From NCBI GenBank assembly GCA_017546445.1, contig JAFYWX010000016.1:1-64000 (forward strand): a DNA stretch of 64,000 bases, read 5' to 3'. The translations under genes and the position numbers were made by a program. Positions 25,814 to 34,110 of the stretch are shown here, one piece after another. Position 1 is the first letter of the stretch; each line of letters starts with the position of its first letter. The stretch comes from Akkermansia sp. GTDB lineage: Bacteria; Verrucomicrobiota; Verrucomicrobiia; Verrucomicrobiales; Akkermansiaceae. The notes under the pieces were generated by a model. The model was given only the letters and a program-made list of their open reading frames with translations, had not been told where the DNA came from and searched no databases.

Positions 25814-26743
25814 TTACACCTCGAAAAGGTGAGTCACGGAAGCGTTGTGGTGAATGTTAGCGATAGCCTGAGCAAAGAGCGGAGCGATGCTCACGGTATC
25901 CACGCGGTCACCGTAGGCCATGGGCACGGAGTCGGAGGTGAGCAGGCACTCGATGGAGCTGTTGGCCAGGCGCTCGCGGGCGGAATCGGTGAGCACACCG
26001 TGAGACACGCCGGCGAAGATACGGGCGGCGCCGTGCTCCTTGAGAATCTTGGCAGCAGCGCAGAGGGTGCCACCGGATTCGGTCATATCGTCCACCATGA
26101 GAACGTCCTTGCCCTTCACATCACCAATCACGGCGTGGGCATCCACCTCCGTGGCGGAGATGCGCTGCTTAGCCACAATGGCGAGGTCGGTGCCGAGAAT
26201 GTTGGCGTAGCTCTTGGCGTTCTTCACACCGCCGATGTCGGGGGAAACCACCACGAGGTTGTTCATATCCTTCACGTAGTTGGCCTTGAGGTGCTTGATA
26301 AGCACGGGCACGCTGTGAAGGTGATCCACCGGGATTTCGAAGAAGCCCTGAATCTGAGCAGCGTGCAGATCCATGGTGAGCACGCGGTTCACACCGGCAG
26401 CGGTGAGGAGGTTGGCCACCAGCTTGGAGGTGATGGGCACTCTGGGCTTGTCCTTACGGTCCTGGCGGGCATAACCATAGAAGGGGATAACGGCCGTAAT
26501 GCGGCTGGCACTGGCACGACGCACGGCATCCACCATCACGAGCAGTTCCATGAGGTTGTGGTTCGTGGGCGGGCAGGTCGGCTGCACAATGAAAGCATCT
26601 GCACCACGAATGGACTCTTTAATCTGAACGAAGCTTTCGCCGTCCGGGAAGGTATTGACAGTTGCGTCGCACAGGGGAAGACCCATGACCTTGGCAATGT
26701 CCTTAGCTAACTGGGGATGAGCGGTACCGCTAATGATTTTCAT
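25814..26743 (-). CDS. prs: Ribose-phosphate pyrophosphokinase
   Basis: Makes phosphoribosyl pyrophosphate from ribose 5-phosphate and ATP for nucleotide, histidine and tryptophan synthesis. The 309-residue product shows FPDGE (about 32-36), YARQDRKDKPR (the ATP-binding flexible loop, about 93-103), MDLHAAQIQGFF, and the PRPP loop VDDMTESGGTLCAAA near residue 219. The last is usually VDDMIDTAGT, so TESGGT is a mild variant. ATG at 26743 gives the canonical MKIISGTAHPQLA; the frame extends upstream through the promoter. Divergently transcribed from the exosortase gene. Confidence 0.96.
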   Translation of the reverse strand: MKIISGTAHPQLAKDIAKVMGLPLCDATVNTFPDGESFVQIKESIRGADAFIVQPTCPPTNHNLMELLVMVDAVRRASASRITAVIPFYGYARQDRKDKPRVPITSKLVANLLTAAGVNRVLTMDLHAAQIQGFFEIPVDHLHSVPVLIKHLKANYVKDMNNLVVVSPDIGGVKNAKSYANILGTDLAIVAKQRISATEVDAHAVIGDVKGKDVLMVDDMTESGGTLCAAAKILKEHGAARIFAGVSHGVLTDSARERLANSSIECLLTSDSVPMAYGDRVDTVSIAPLFAQAIANIHHNASVTHLFEV

Positions 26744-26767
26744 GTATGAATGAGGTGTGTGAGCGAC

Positions 26768-26802
26768 TATTCTTGACATTTTCGAGAAAATTGCAATACT
26801 AA
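26768..26802. promoter_or_regulatory. Overlapping divergent promoters for prs and the exosortase gene
   Basis: Plus strand: TTGACA (26773-26778) with TACTAA (26797-26802, 18-bp spacer) or AATACT (26795-26800, 16 bp), 29-31 nt before the exosortase start. Minus strand: TTGCAA (26791-26796), 17-bp spacer, AGAATA (26768-26773), 24 nt before prs. The two promoters occupy the same 35 bp, so simultaneous polymerase binding is unlikely. Confidence 0.6.
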
Positions 26803-26831
26803 ATGCACATCTAACTGCATTTTTTTTCACA

Positions 26832-27797
26832 TTGAGCACTCAAGAAGCCCCAAATTCGCTTATTAAGACCCTTTCGCCGCAGAAATGGGCAGGGTTCTGC
26901 ACCTATTTGCTACTGGTCATCTGGATAGCAGGATTCTACCCGGGATTCCTGAGCGGTACCCACAGTGCCACCGAATGGCTGGTCACGGCATGGAACCGCG
27001 AAAATGACTATGAACACGGATGGATGGTTCCCGCGCTGGCTATCTACATGCTGGTGCACGCATGCTCTACCCTGAAGAATACCCCCCTGCGCGGCAGCCT
27101 GCACGGGCTGTGGCTGGCAGCAGCCGGCGCCTTGTTCTGCGTGCTGGCGGTGCGTACCCAGCAGGGGCGCGTAGCCATCGGTGCGCTGCCCTTCATGCTT
27201 ACCGGCGGGGTGTGGTGCTACTGGGGCCGCCGCGCCGCTCTTCGCTGCGCCTTTCCCTTCTTTTTCCTGTGGCTGAGCATTCCGCTGCCCGGTTTCCAGC
27301 AGGCCACGGTAGGCATGCAGCTGCTGGCCACCCAGGCAGCGCACTGGGGTGCCGGGCTCTGCGGCGTGCAGACCATCATGGAGGGCACCAACATCACCTC
27401 CGCCTCCGGTCAGTGGGATACCTACAGCATCGCCGGCGGCTGCTCGGGCATGCGTTCGCTCATGGCGCTCATCATGGTTTCCATTGCCTGGGGCTACCTG
27501 GCAGACAAGCTTGCACTCTGGAAACGCATCACCCTGGGGCTCAGCGCCATTCCGCTCTCCATCGTAGCCAATGCCTTCCGCGTATCCAGCATCTTTGTGT
27601 GTGCAGAATACATCAACCCCGCCTTTGCCTCCAAAACCTGGCACGACTGGTCCGGCCTGCTCTTCTTCTTCCCGGCCAGCCTGGTGTGCCTCATGCTGCT
27701 GCACGGTCTGCTGGCGGGTGAAATTCCTTTCCTGAAACGCCGCCGCACCGTGGTACGCCGCGTCAATACCCCCGCAGGAAAGGAGGATGCCGTATGA
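26832..27797 (+). CDS. Exosortase
   Basis: Multipass inner-membrane transpeptidase that sorts proteins with PEP-CTERM-like C-terminal tags to the cell surface. The 321-residue product has about eight hydrophobic segments and all three catalytic residues: Cys204 in AGGCSGMRSL, Arg250 in ANAFRVSSIF and His271 in WHDWSGLLFFF. The start codon is TTG at 26832; the next in-frame Met is at residue 65, inside the membrane domain, so TTG is favoured. It overlaps the EpsI-like gene by 4 bp. No protein in this window shows an obvious sorting tag. The exact exosortase subtype is not assigned. Confidence 0.92.
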   Translation: MSTQEAPNSLIKTLSPQKWAGFCTYLLLVIWIAGFYPGFLSGTHSATEWLVTAWNRENDYEHGWMVPALAIYMLVHACSTLKNTPLRGSLHGLWLAAAGALFCVLAVRTQQGRVAIGALPFMLTGGVWCYWGRRAALRCAFPFFFLWLSIPLPGFQQATVGMQLLATQAAHWGAGLCGVQTIMEGTNITSASGQWDTYSIAGGCSGMRSLMALIMVSIAWGYLADKLALWKRITLGLSAIPLSIVANAFRVSSIFVCAEYINPAFASKTWHDWSGLLFFFPASLVCLMLLHGLLAGEIPFLKRRRTVVRRVNTPAGKEDAV

Positions 27798-28498
27798 TAA
27801 AGCAACTCACCCGCGCATGGCTCCCGCCCGCACTGCTGGCGCTGCTGCTCTCCTCCGTCTTTATTCTGCCCCGGCAGGAGCAGCTGATGGAATCCAGCAT
27901 ATCCCCGGATTTGCCCGTGAACGACGAGCTGCCCGGCTGGCAGGGCAACAAAATTCAGGAAAGTGAGGTAGAACGCACCTCTCTGGCAGCAGATACCCGG
28001 TTCAGCAAGGCGCAGTATACCCGGCTCCGCCGCGTATTCTGGGAGAAGGAAACGCCGCCCGTTGAGGTTTCCATCGTGTACTCCGGCAGCGACATGAACT
28101 CCTCCATTCACCGCCCGGAGCGCTGCCTGCCCTCCCAGGGCCATGTGAATCTGCAGACTTCTACCTCAGAGCTTCGCCTGGCAGATGGCCGCACCCTCAC
28201 CCTTACCCGGCTCACCTCCCGTGTTCCCCTGCCCAACCGGGATGACGGACTCACCCTCAATTTCATCAGCTACTACGTCTTTATAGGCCACGGCACCATG
28301 CACCACACCCACATCGGCCGTACCTTGCAGGATATGTACGACCGCGTAACCCGCGGCTACGTGCAGCGCTGGGCCTATTTCCAGGCAAACTCCTACTGGG
28401 CACCGGAGCTGAACCTCACTGAGGAAGAAACAGACAAGCGAGTCCGCGCCCTCATTTCAGAACTGCTGCCCAACCAGATTAACTGGCGCGAAATGTAA
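27794..28498 (+). CDS. EpsI family exosortase-associated protein
   Basis: Periplasmic partner of exosortases, often involved in exopolysaccharide assembly or processing; its chemistry is unknown. The 234-residue product has one N-terminal membrane helix (about 9-27). It contains the family block SIHRPERCLPSQG near residue 98 and the hydrophobic FISYYVFIGHGT near residue 157. The ATGA overlap with the exosortase gene shows coupled translation. It is followed by a hairpin and a 171-bp repeat element instead of polysaccharide genes. Confidence 0.85.
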   Translation: MIKQLTRAWLPPALLALLLSSVFILPRQEQLMESSISPDLPVNDELPGWQGNKIQESEVERTSLAADTRFSKAQYTRLRRVFWEKETPPVEVSIVYSGSDMNSSIHRPERCLPSQGHVNLQTSTSELRLADGRTLTLTRLTSRVPLPNRDDGLTLNFISYYVFIGHGTMHHTHIGRTLQDMYDRVTRGYVQRWAYFQANSYWAPELNLTEEETDKRVRALISELLPNQINWREM

Positions 28499-28499
28499 C

Positions 28500-28525
28500 G
28501 CATTCCGCCCGATTTGCGGGAATGC
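28500..28525 (+). terminator. Hairpin after the EpsI-like gene
   Basis: GCATTCC pairs with GGGAATGC (7-9 bp) two bases after the stop codon. It overlaps the left inverted end of the adjacent repeat element by 6 bp and has no T run, so its role as a terminator is uncertain. Confidence 0.4.
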
Positions 28526-28690
28526 AGATTTCAAAAGTCAGAATGCAGAATTGTGAGTTTGTGTGCGGCGTTTGCCGCACCTGTAAATAAAATTACCTGA
28601 GATTTCTCAGGTAATTTTCATTTCCTTGCGCGGCCGCAAGGCTGCGCACTAACTGCTTATTCTGCATTCTGCGTTCTGAACTCTGCATTC
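28520..28690. mobile_element. 171-bp heptamer-bounded, hairpin-rich element (no gene)
   Basis: The left end 28520-28551 and the reverse complement of the right end 28659-28690 agree at 28 of 32 positions. Both ends are built of 7-bp units related to GAATGCA. Inside are three perfect hairpins: 28563-28580 (7-bp stem GTGCGGC), 28590-28617 (12-bp stem AAATTACCTGAG) and 28624-28641 (7-bp stem CCTTGCG). There is no ORF. This fills most of the 321-bp space between the EpsI-like gene and the next start codon. It resembles a non-autonomous miniature element; see the cassette at 43950-44471 for a gene-carrying relative. Confidence 0.7.
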
Positions 28691-28780
28691 ACCAAAGTCT
28701 GGTTTATCGGACTAGTATACAGATTGTCATCAGCAAATTTGAAACAGAGCCAAATCGCCGGCTGAAGTCATATTTTTCAC

Positions 28781-28809
28781 TTGCCAGCAGAGAGTAAGCA
28801 GGGTAGAAT
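28781..28809 (+). promoter_or_regulatory. Promoter of the PutA-like gene
   Basis: TTGCCA (28781-28786), 17-bp spacer, TAGAAT (28804-28809). The -35 box contains the TTG that would otherwise be an alternative start codon, which supports the ATG at 28820, only 10 nt after the -10 box. Confidence 0.65.
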
Positions 28810-28819
28810 ATCCGCACGT

Positions 28820-31800
28820 ATGGCGGAACTGGATATACAGGCACAGCTGGCAGAGGCAAAGAAGCGCAAATGGGATGACCGCACCCTGGCACAGCGGGCG
28901 GCAGATATGGCGCAAGAACTTCTGCTTGCATCATTAAAATCCATCCGTTCAGATGAACGCACCCTCATTTCGGCCCTGTCGCGACTGGCCACAGATAAGA
29001 AGAACATGCAGTTTGTGCAGGAGCTCTGCGGCTGCGTCTTCCACGTGACAGACACCGCCGAGCAGGTGGAAAACCTGCGCCGGCTGCTTACCGAGCACGG
29101 TGGCGTGCCCGCCATCTTCAGCACCGTAGGCAAGCTGCGATTCAAGGCCGCCGTCATGGCTGCCCGCAGCATGCAGGGCGCCGCCATTGCCGAGGTGCAG
29201 CGTATTTTCCGCTCCACTTTTGGTGAGCTGACCCTGCCAACCCTGGCAGATAAAGTAGCCAGGCGGGTGAAGGAAGTCTCCAAGGATGGGCTTACCCTGG
29301 TTCTGAACCCGCTGGTGCCCCAGGTATACGGCCCCAAGAGCGCTGATAAATATTACAAGCATCTGGAAGCCATTCTCAGCAAGCAGGATGGCGCAGGCAT
29401 CGTCATTCAGCCCTGGCGCCTCTGCCCCGATTTGAACCCCTATTCTCCGGAAGCCGGGGCCAAGGCACTGGCAGAGAAGCTGCGCCCGCTGCTCAAATTG
29501 TCCGTGAAGGGTACTACCCCGCGCCCCATCCTGGTGGAAAGCGGGCTTTCCACCACCATGAACATCGTGGCAGAAGCCTTCCGGCTTGCCATGGCCGGCT
29601 CTGCCCTGCACAAGGCAGATGCCGCGCTGGAAATTCCGGCTTATCTGAAGGGAAGCCCCGCTCTGCTGCGTGAAATGACCGAGTGGGCCACCGCCCGCGC
29701 TGCCAAGGGCGCAGCTCCGCTCAAGGTGTTGCTGGTCAAAGGCAGCCACCTGGATAAAGAACAGGAAAACACCTACAATTACGGCACCGCCAACGAGGTG
29801 TGCCGCAACAAGGGAGAAACAGAAGCCCGCTTCAAACAGCTGATTTCCACCGCCATGGGCACCAAGGAAAAGGTGCTCACCCCCATTGTCGGCACACACA
29901 ATCTTTTCGATATCGCCTACGGACTTCTCAGCTGGGGGCGCGCAGGCCGCAGCGGCGAGCCGCATTTCTGCTTCATTTCCGGCCTGGCAAACCACATTGG
30001 CCGACTGCTGGCCAGGAACAAAGCCCGTATTCTGCTGACCGCCGGCGTAACCTCCGAGGGCGGTGAAGCCGGATTCGAGGCCTACCTGCTTAACCTGGTG
30101 CAGGAACTGGGACGACCGGATGGCGTGCTGGCCACCGGTGGGGAACTGGAAGCCAACTCCATGGGCTGGGGCCGCATGCGCCAGAATTTCCTGGCAGCCC
30201 TGAGCGGCAGAGAAGAACAGCCGCGCGAAGCCCCCGGGGCCGATGGCTCCTATGCCTTTACCCGCCTGAGCCACATTACCGACCGAGCCCACATTGACGC
30301 GCTGCACAACGCCGCCACGGCAGAATCCGAACGCCAGCAGCCGCAGATTCCGCTGCGCCTCAACGGCACAGAGGAGGAATCCTCCCTGCTGTGCATCCAC
30401 CGTTCCCTCACCGCGCCGGGCATGGAGGATTACCGGTACTTCTCAGCAGATTTCGACATGGTGAACCGCGTGCTGGATACCGCCGCCGCCGTGGCTGTGC
30501 AGATGCCGCCCACGCAGGAGGAATGCCGCATTCACCTGCTGCAGGCAGCACGCCTGCTGGAGAAGCGAAGCAGCGAATTCGTCTCCCTGCTGGTGAGAGA
30601 TGCCGGCTTCACCCTCGAGGAAGCCGACCAGGAAGTAGCCAACGCCATTGATTCCCTGCGTTTCTACGAAAGCAGCGCCGTGCAGGAAGGCCTGCTGGAT
30701 GGCACGCAACCCAGCCCGCTGGGTGTCGTCACCGTGGCCCCCAGCCGCATCCACCCGCTGGAGGAAGCAGTGGGAGGCATTGCCGCCGCCTGGGTCACAG
30801 GCAACACCATCATCTACAAGCCCTCTGCCCACACAGTACTGGTGGCAGACCGCCTGACCGCCCTGCTGAACGAGGCCGGGTTCGAATCCCCGCGCCTGCA
30901 GATGCTGCCCTGTCTGGATAACCAGATTGCCCACAAACTGCTCACAAGCGACCGCGTGAACGGCATCATTTACCACGGCAGCGTGAAGCACACCAATGAT
31001 ATGGTGGCCGCCTCTGCCGGCAAGCCGCTTCTGGGTGGCACCGGTGGCAGCAGCAGCATCTACATTTCCGCCCAGGGCGACTGGGGGCTTGCTATTCACG
31101 ATATCTGCAAGAGCCTGTTTGCCCGCGCCGGGCAGGACCCCACTGCCCCGCACCTCGTTTTCGTGCATGCAGAGGTGTATGATAACCAGCATTTCATGAA
31201 CGCTCTGCGCGATGCCGTCACCGGCATCACCTCCCAACCCGGCTGGATACAGGGCGGCAGCATCGGCCCGCTGGGGCGCCCCCTCTGCGATGACCAGCGC
31301 CACCTGCTTACCAAGCTGCAAAAGGGCGAATCCTGGCTGGTGGCGCCCGCCACAGCGGAAATCGGCTCCCTGATGTGGAGCCCCGGTGTGCGACTCGGGG
31401 TTCAGCCGGGCAGCGCTTTTGCCCAGGCTGCGCACAATGTTCCCGTCATCGGCATCATCCGCGTGGAAAGCACGGAGGAAGCAGGCCGCACCCAGCGCAA
31501 GATTTCCCAGGAACGCGCCGCCAGCATCTACTCCCGCGATAAGCAGGAAATCGAACTCTGGACGCGCCTTACCGCTGCCAGCCTGGTATCAATCAACTGC
31601 ATCCCGCAGCACCGCCCCGGGGCACTTCCCCGCCCCTCCTGGCAGAATGCCACCCCCATGAGCGGTGGCCACAACTTCATCACCGTGCTGAGCCAGTGGC
31701 AGGAAACAGCCCGCCCGCAGCACCGCGGCACCCAGCGCAACCTGGCCTTTGTGCCCTGGGAGACGCTTTCGCCCAAGCCTGGCCCGGACGACACCACGCG

Positions 31801-32284
31801 TCTTTCCGCCGCGGCAGACTCCATCGGCTACTGGTGGGAAAACGCTTTCGGCAACACCACGGTGCTGAATGAAAGCCCGGCCCAGGTCACCACGCTGAAT
31901 TACCGTCCGCTTCCGCTCTGCATCCGCGCCGAAAAGGCCACCAGTGATATTGACCTCTCCATTGCGCTCATGGCAGCACTGAAAGCCGGGTGCGATATTC
32001 AGCTGAGCACGGCCAGCATGCGTGCCTGGATGCCCCGCGCCCTGGAGCCGCTGGGCGTCATCATCTCCGTGGAGACACGCGATGAATTCGAAGGCCGCTT
32101 CCCCTCCCTGGCCACCACCGGGGTGATGGTGCGCGATACCGCAGCCACCATCAACACCATGCAGCGTGCCGCCCAGTGCCGCCTGGCGCTCTGCGCAGAG
32201 CCCGTGCTGGCCAATGGCCGCTTGGAGCTGCTGCACTGCCTGCGCGAGGTGGTCACCACCCGCCGAGTCGAAGCAAAGAAGTAA
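28820..32284 (+). CDS. PutA-like protein with degenerate proline dehydrogenase and aldehyde dehydrogenase domains
   Basis: The 1154-residue product has the architecture of bifunctional PutA: an N-terminal helical part, a proline dehydrogenase barrel and an aldehyde dehydrogenase (P5C dehydrogenase) domain. Residue numbers here count from the TTG at 28781. Barrel landmarks survive (VLLVKGSHLDKE near 316, VGTHN near 370), but the substrate-binding pair in YLxRRxxEN is YLLNLVQELG (435-444), without the arginines. In the dehydrogenase domain the Rossmann region is recognisable (AAAWVTGNTIIYKPSAHT). However, the general-base motif ETGG reads GGTGG (752-756) and the nucleophile motif GQRCS reads GQDPT (784-788), so the catalytic Cys is replaced. 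Proline oxidation to glutamate therefore looks unlikely. It may be a pseudoenzyme, a regulator or an enzyme with another substrate. It is coupled to the MenE-like gene (1-bp gap). Confidence 0.8.
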   Translation: MAELDIQAQLAEAKKRKWDDRTLAQRAADMAQELLLASLKSIRSDERTLISALSRLATDKKNMQFVQELCGCVFHVTDTAEQVENLRRLLTEHGGVPAIFSTVGKLRFKAAVMAARSMQGAAIAEVQRIFRSTFGELTLPTLADKVARRVKEVSKDGLTLVLNPLVPQVYGPKSADKYYKHLEAILSKQDGAGIVIQPWRLCPDLNPYSPEAGAKALAEKLRPLLKLSVKGTTPRPILVESGLSTTMNIVAEAFRLAMAGSALHKADAALEIPAYLKGSPALLREMTEWATARAAKGAAPLKVLLVKGSHLDKEQENTYNYGTANEVCRNKGETEARFKQLISTAMGTKEKVLTPIVGTHNLFDIAYGLLSWGRAGRSGEPHFCFISGLANHIGRLLARNKARILLTAGVTSEGGEAGFEAYLLNLVQELGRPDGVLATGGELEANSMGWGRMRQNFLAALSGREEQPREAPGADGSYAFTRLSHITDRAHIDALHNAATAESERQQPQIPLRLNGTEEESSLLCIHRSLTAPGMEDYRYFSADFDMVNRVLDTAAAVAVQMPPTQEECRIHLLQAARLLEKRSSEFVSLLVRDAGFTLEEADQEVANAIDSLRFYESSAVQEGLLDGTQPSPLGVVTVAPSRIHPLEEAVGGIAAAWVTGNTIIYKPSAHTVLVADRLTALLNEAGFESPRLQMLPCLDNQIAHKLLTSDRVNGIIYHGSVKHTNDMVAASAGKPLLGGTGGSSSIYISAQGDWGLAIHDICKSLFARAGQDPTAPHLVFVHAEVYDNQHFMNALRDAVTGITSQPGWIQGGSIGPLGRPLCDDQRHLLTKLQKGESWLVAPATAEIGSLMWSPGVRLGVQPGSAFAQAAHNVPVIGIIRVESTEEAGRTQRKISQERAASIYSRDKQEIELWTRLTAASLVSINCIPQHRPGALPRPSWQNATPMSGGHNFITVLSQWQETARPQHRGTQRNLAFVPWETLSPKPGPDDTTRLSAAADSIGYWWENAFGNTTVLNESPAQVTTLNYRPLPLCIRAEKATSDIDLSIALMAALKAGCDIQLSTASMRAWMPRALEPLGVIISVETRDEFEGRFPSLATTGVMVRDTAATINTMQRAAQCRLALCAEPVLANGRLELLHCLREVVTTRRVEAKK

Positions 32285-32285
32285 G

Positions 32286-33350
32286 ATGCCCAGCGAAGCC
32301 ATCAGCGTAGATGGCCTGACCATCACCCCCGCCACCCTGCCTGCCTGGCGGGGCCACTGCAGCGGTGTGCATGCAGAACTGGCAGATTTCCTGAGCGCAT
32401 GGTGGAGCGATGCGCCCACCATGGACCTGCACACCAGCGGCTCCACCGGCAAGCCCAAGTGCATTCATGCCTCAAAGGCAGCCATGCGCGCCAGCGCCGC
32501 TGCCACCTGCCGCGCTTTCCAGCTGCAGCCGGGGCACACCGCCCTGCTGGCACTCCCCCTGCGCTACATTGCCGGGCAGATGATGGTGGTACGCGCCCTT
32601 GTAGGCGGGCTGCATCTCATCACCACGCCCCCCTCCTCCGCCCCGTTGGCGGGCATAAAGGCGGATGTTGACTTTGCCCCGCTGGTGCCTATGCAGGTGG
32701 CCAGCACCCTGGCGCTGGAGAATGGAGCGCAGCAGCTTGCCCGGGTTCGCACCATCCTGCTGGGCGGCGGCTTTGTAGACGCAGCGCTGGAGGAGCAGCT
32801 CCAGGTACTCCCCTGCCGGGTGTTCACCTCCTACGGCATGACCGAAACCCTTTCCCACATAGCCCTGCGCGCCGCCAACGGCCCGCAGCGCAGCGAGTTC
32901 TACACCCCGCTGCCGGGAGTAAGCATCTCTGCCAGCCCGCAGAATACCCTGCAGCTCAGCGCCCCCCACCTGGATATTGACCACCTGGTCACCAACGATA
33001 CCATCGAGCTCCTCCCGGATGGCCGCTTCCGCATTCTCGGGCGCGTGGATGCCGTCATCAACTCCGGCGGGGTCAAGATTCAGGCTGAGGAACTGGAGCA
33101 GGAACTGCACTGCCGCACCGGTCTGCACGTGCTGGCTCTGCCCATGCCGCACCCGGTGCTGGGGCAATGCGTAGCCCTGCTCTGGGAGGGCCCGGCAGAA
33201 GCAGAAACCGCCCTGCGCGATGCCTGCGCCACCCTGCCGCGCTACCACCAGCCGCACGCCATTTTCCACAGCACCCTGCCCCGCACAAGCAGCGGGAAAC
33301 CCGCCCGCGCAGAAGCCCGGCAACTCCTTTCCCAACTCACCCGCTCATGA
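32286..33350 (+). CDS. MenE-like acyl-CoA ligase (o-succinylbenzoate-CoA ligase family)
   Basis: Member of the AMP-forming ANL superfamily, 354 residues, short as MenE proteins are. The ATP-binding loop HTSGSTGKPK is at about 49-58, followed by SYGMTET near residue 182 and the ATP-ribose Asp in RILGRVDAVINSGG near 258. The C-terminal lysine segment reads RTSSGKPAR. Length and ALPLRYIAG-type motifs favour o-succinylbenzoate-CoA ligase of menaquinone synthesis, but no other men gene is nearby. ATG at 32286 follows the previous stop directly, and the end overlaps the next gene by 4 bp. Confidence 0.8.
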   Translation: MPSEAISVDGLTITPATLPAWRGHCSGVHAELADFLSAWWSDAPTMDLHTSGSTGKPKCIHASKAAMRASAAATCRAFQLQPGHTALLALPLRYIAGQMMVVRALVGGLHLITTPPSSAPLAGIKADVDFAPLVPMQVASTLALENGAQQLARVRTILLGGGFVDAALEEQLQVLPCRVFTSYGMTETLSHIALRAANGPQRSEFYTPLPGVSISASPQNTLQLSAPHLDIDHLVTNDTIELLPDGRFRILGRVDAVINSGGVKIQAEELEQELHCRTGLHVLALPMPHPVLGQCVALLWEGPAEAETALRDACATLPRYHQPHAIFHSTLPRTSSGKPARAEARQLLSQLTRS

Positions 33351-34039
33351 ATACAGAAGAAAACACATACGCCATTGCCCCCTATTCCGCCCTGGCGCAC
33401 CTGGGTTGCGCCGTCCTGGTGCTTCTGCTGGCCTGCAGCAGCTCGCTGGGGCTAATCTCCACCGATTTCCACACCTGGCTGATTGGCCACCCCTACACCA
33501 TGCCGCTGGGCTTCCTTGCGGCGCTAGTGGCTGCCTATCTGCTGGAATACACCCTCACCACCGCAGCCATGCTCACCCTGCTGGTCATCAGCTTCGCCTG
33601 TGGCGGGCTGGCGCTCTGCAGCTTCAATCTGGAAGCAGAGCATACCCTGCCCTGGCTCCTGGCTGCGGGCCCGCTGGGCTACTTCCTCACCGCCGCCATC
33701 ACCCTGCACCTGCAGCAGGAATCGCTCTACCGCTGGCAGATGTGCTGCATCTTCATTGCCGGGGCCGCGCTTCTGCCGGTGCTGGCCGGGCTGCTCATGG
33801 GTGAATCATTCCCCATGATTCTGCTGTCCATTAACCTGGGTCTGGTGACGGCAGCCTATGAGCTCTATATCTTCTTCGGTCGCAAGTACAGCGAAATCAC
33901 CTCGGAAACCCGTCTGCGCAGCACCGCCATTGCCATGGTCATGCTCGCCACGGTGCCTGTCTGCAAATCCATCTGGTACTCCCTGTACTACAGCCGCGGA
34001 CTGTTCTCCGCCCTGTTCCGCCTGTTCCTGCGCTGGTAG
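33347..34039 (+). CDS. Multipass membrane protein of unknown function
   Basis: I do not recognise this family with confidence. The 230-residue product has about six or seven hydrophobic segments (roughly 18-36, 50-66, 70-90, 100-120, 127-150, 155-175 and a weaker one near the C-terminus). It contains a YELYIFFGRKYSEI segment near the end, loosely reminiscent of Bax-inhibitor-1-like proteins, which is not enough for a call. It overlaps the MenE-like gene by 4 bp and ends the operon started at 28820, so a function linked to those genes is likely. Confidence 0.75.
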   Translation: MNTEENTYAIAPYSALAHLGCAVLVLLLACSSSLGLISTDFHTWLIGHPYTMPLGFLAALVAAYLLEYTLTTAAMLTLLVISFACGGLALCSFNLEAEHTLPWLLAAGPLGYFLTAAITLHLQQESLYRWQMCCIFIAGAALLPVLAGLLMGESFPMILLSINLGLVTAAYELYIFFGRKYSEITSETRLRSTAIAMVMLATVPVCKSIWYSLYYSRGLFSALFRLFLRW

Positions 34040-34050
34040 TAAAGCAGGAA

Positions 34051-34078
34051 GCCATCTCCGGCAGCGCCGGGAGATGGC
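34051..34078. terminator. Bidirectional hairpin between the operon and lepA
   Basis: Nine-base-pair stem (GCCATCTCC with GGAGATGGC) topped by a small inner GGC/GCC stem, between the convergent stop codons at 34039 and 34111. No strong T run on either side. Confidence 0.6.
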
Positions 34079-34110
34079 TCCGTAATTCAGGCCCCGGTTT
34101 CTCGCGGCTC

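Noticed and set aside
28781..28819. Upstream TTG as start codon of the PutA-like gene
   Set aside because: This TTG is part of a well-formed -35 box; transcription would begin downstream of it, so the ATG at 28820 is used.
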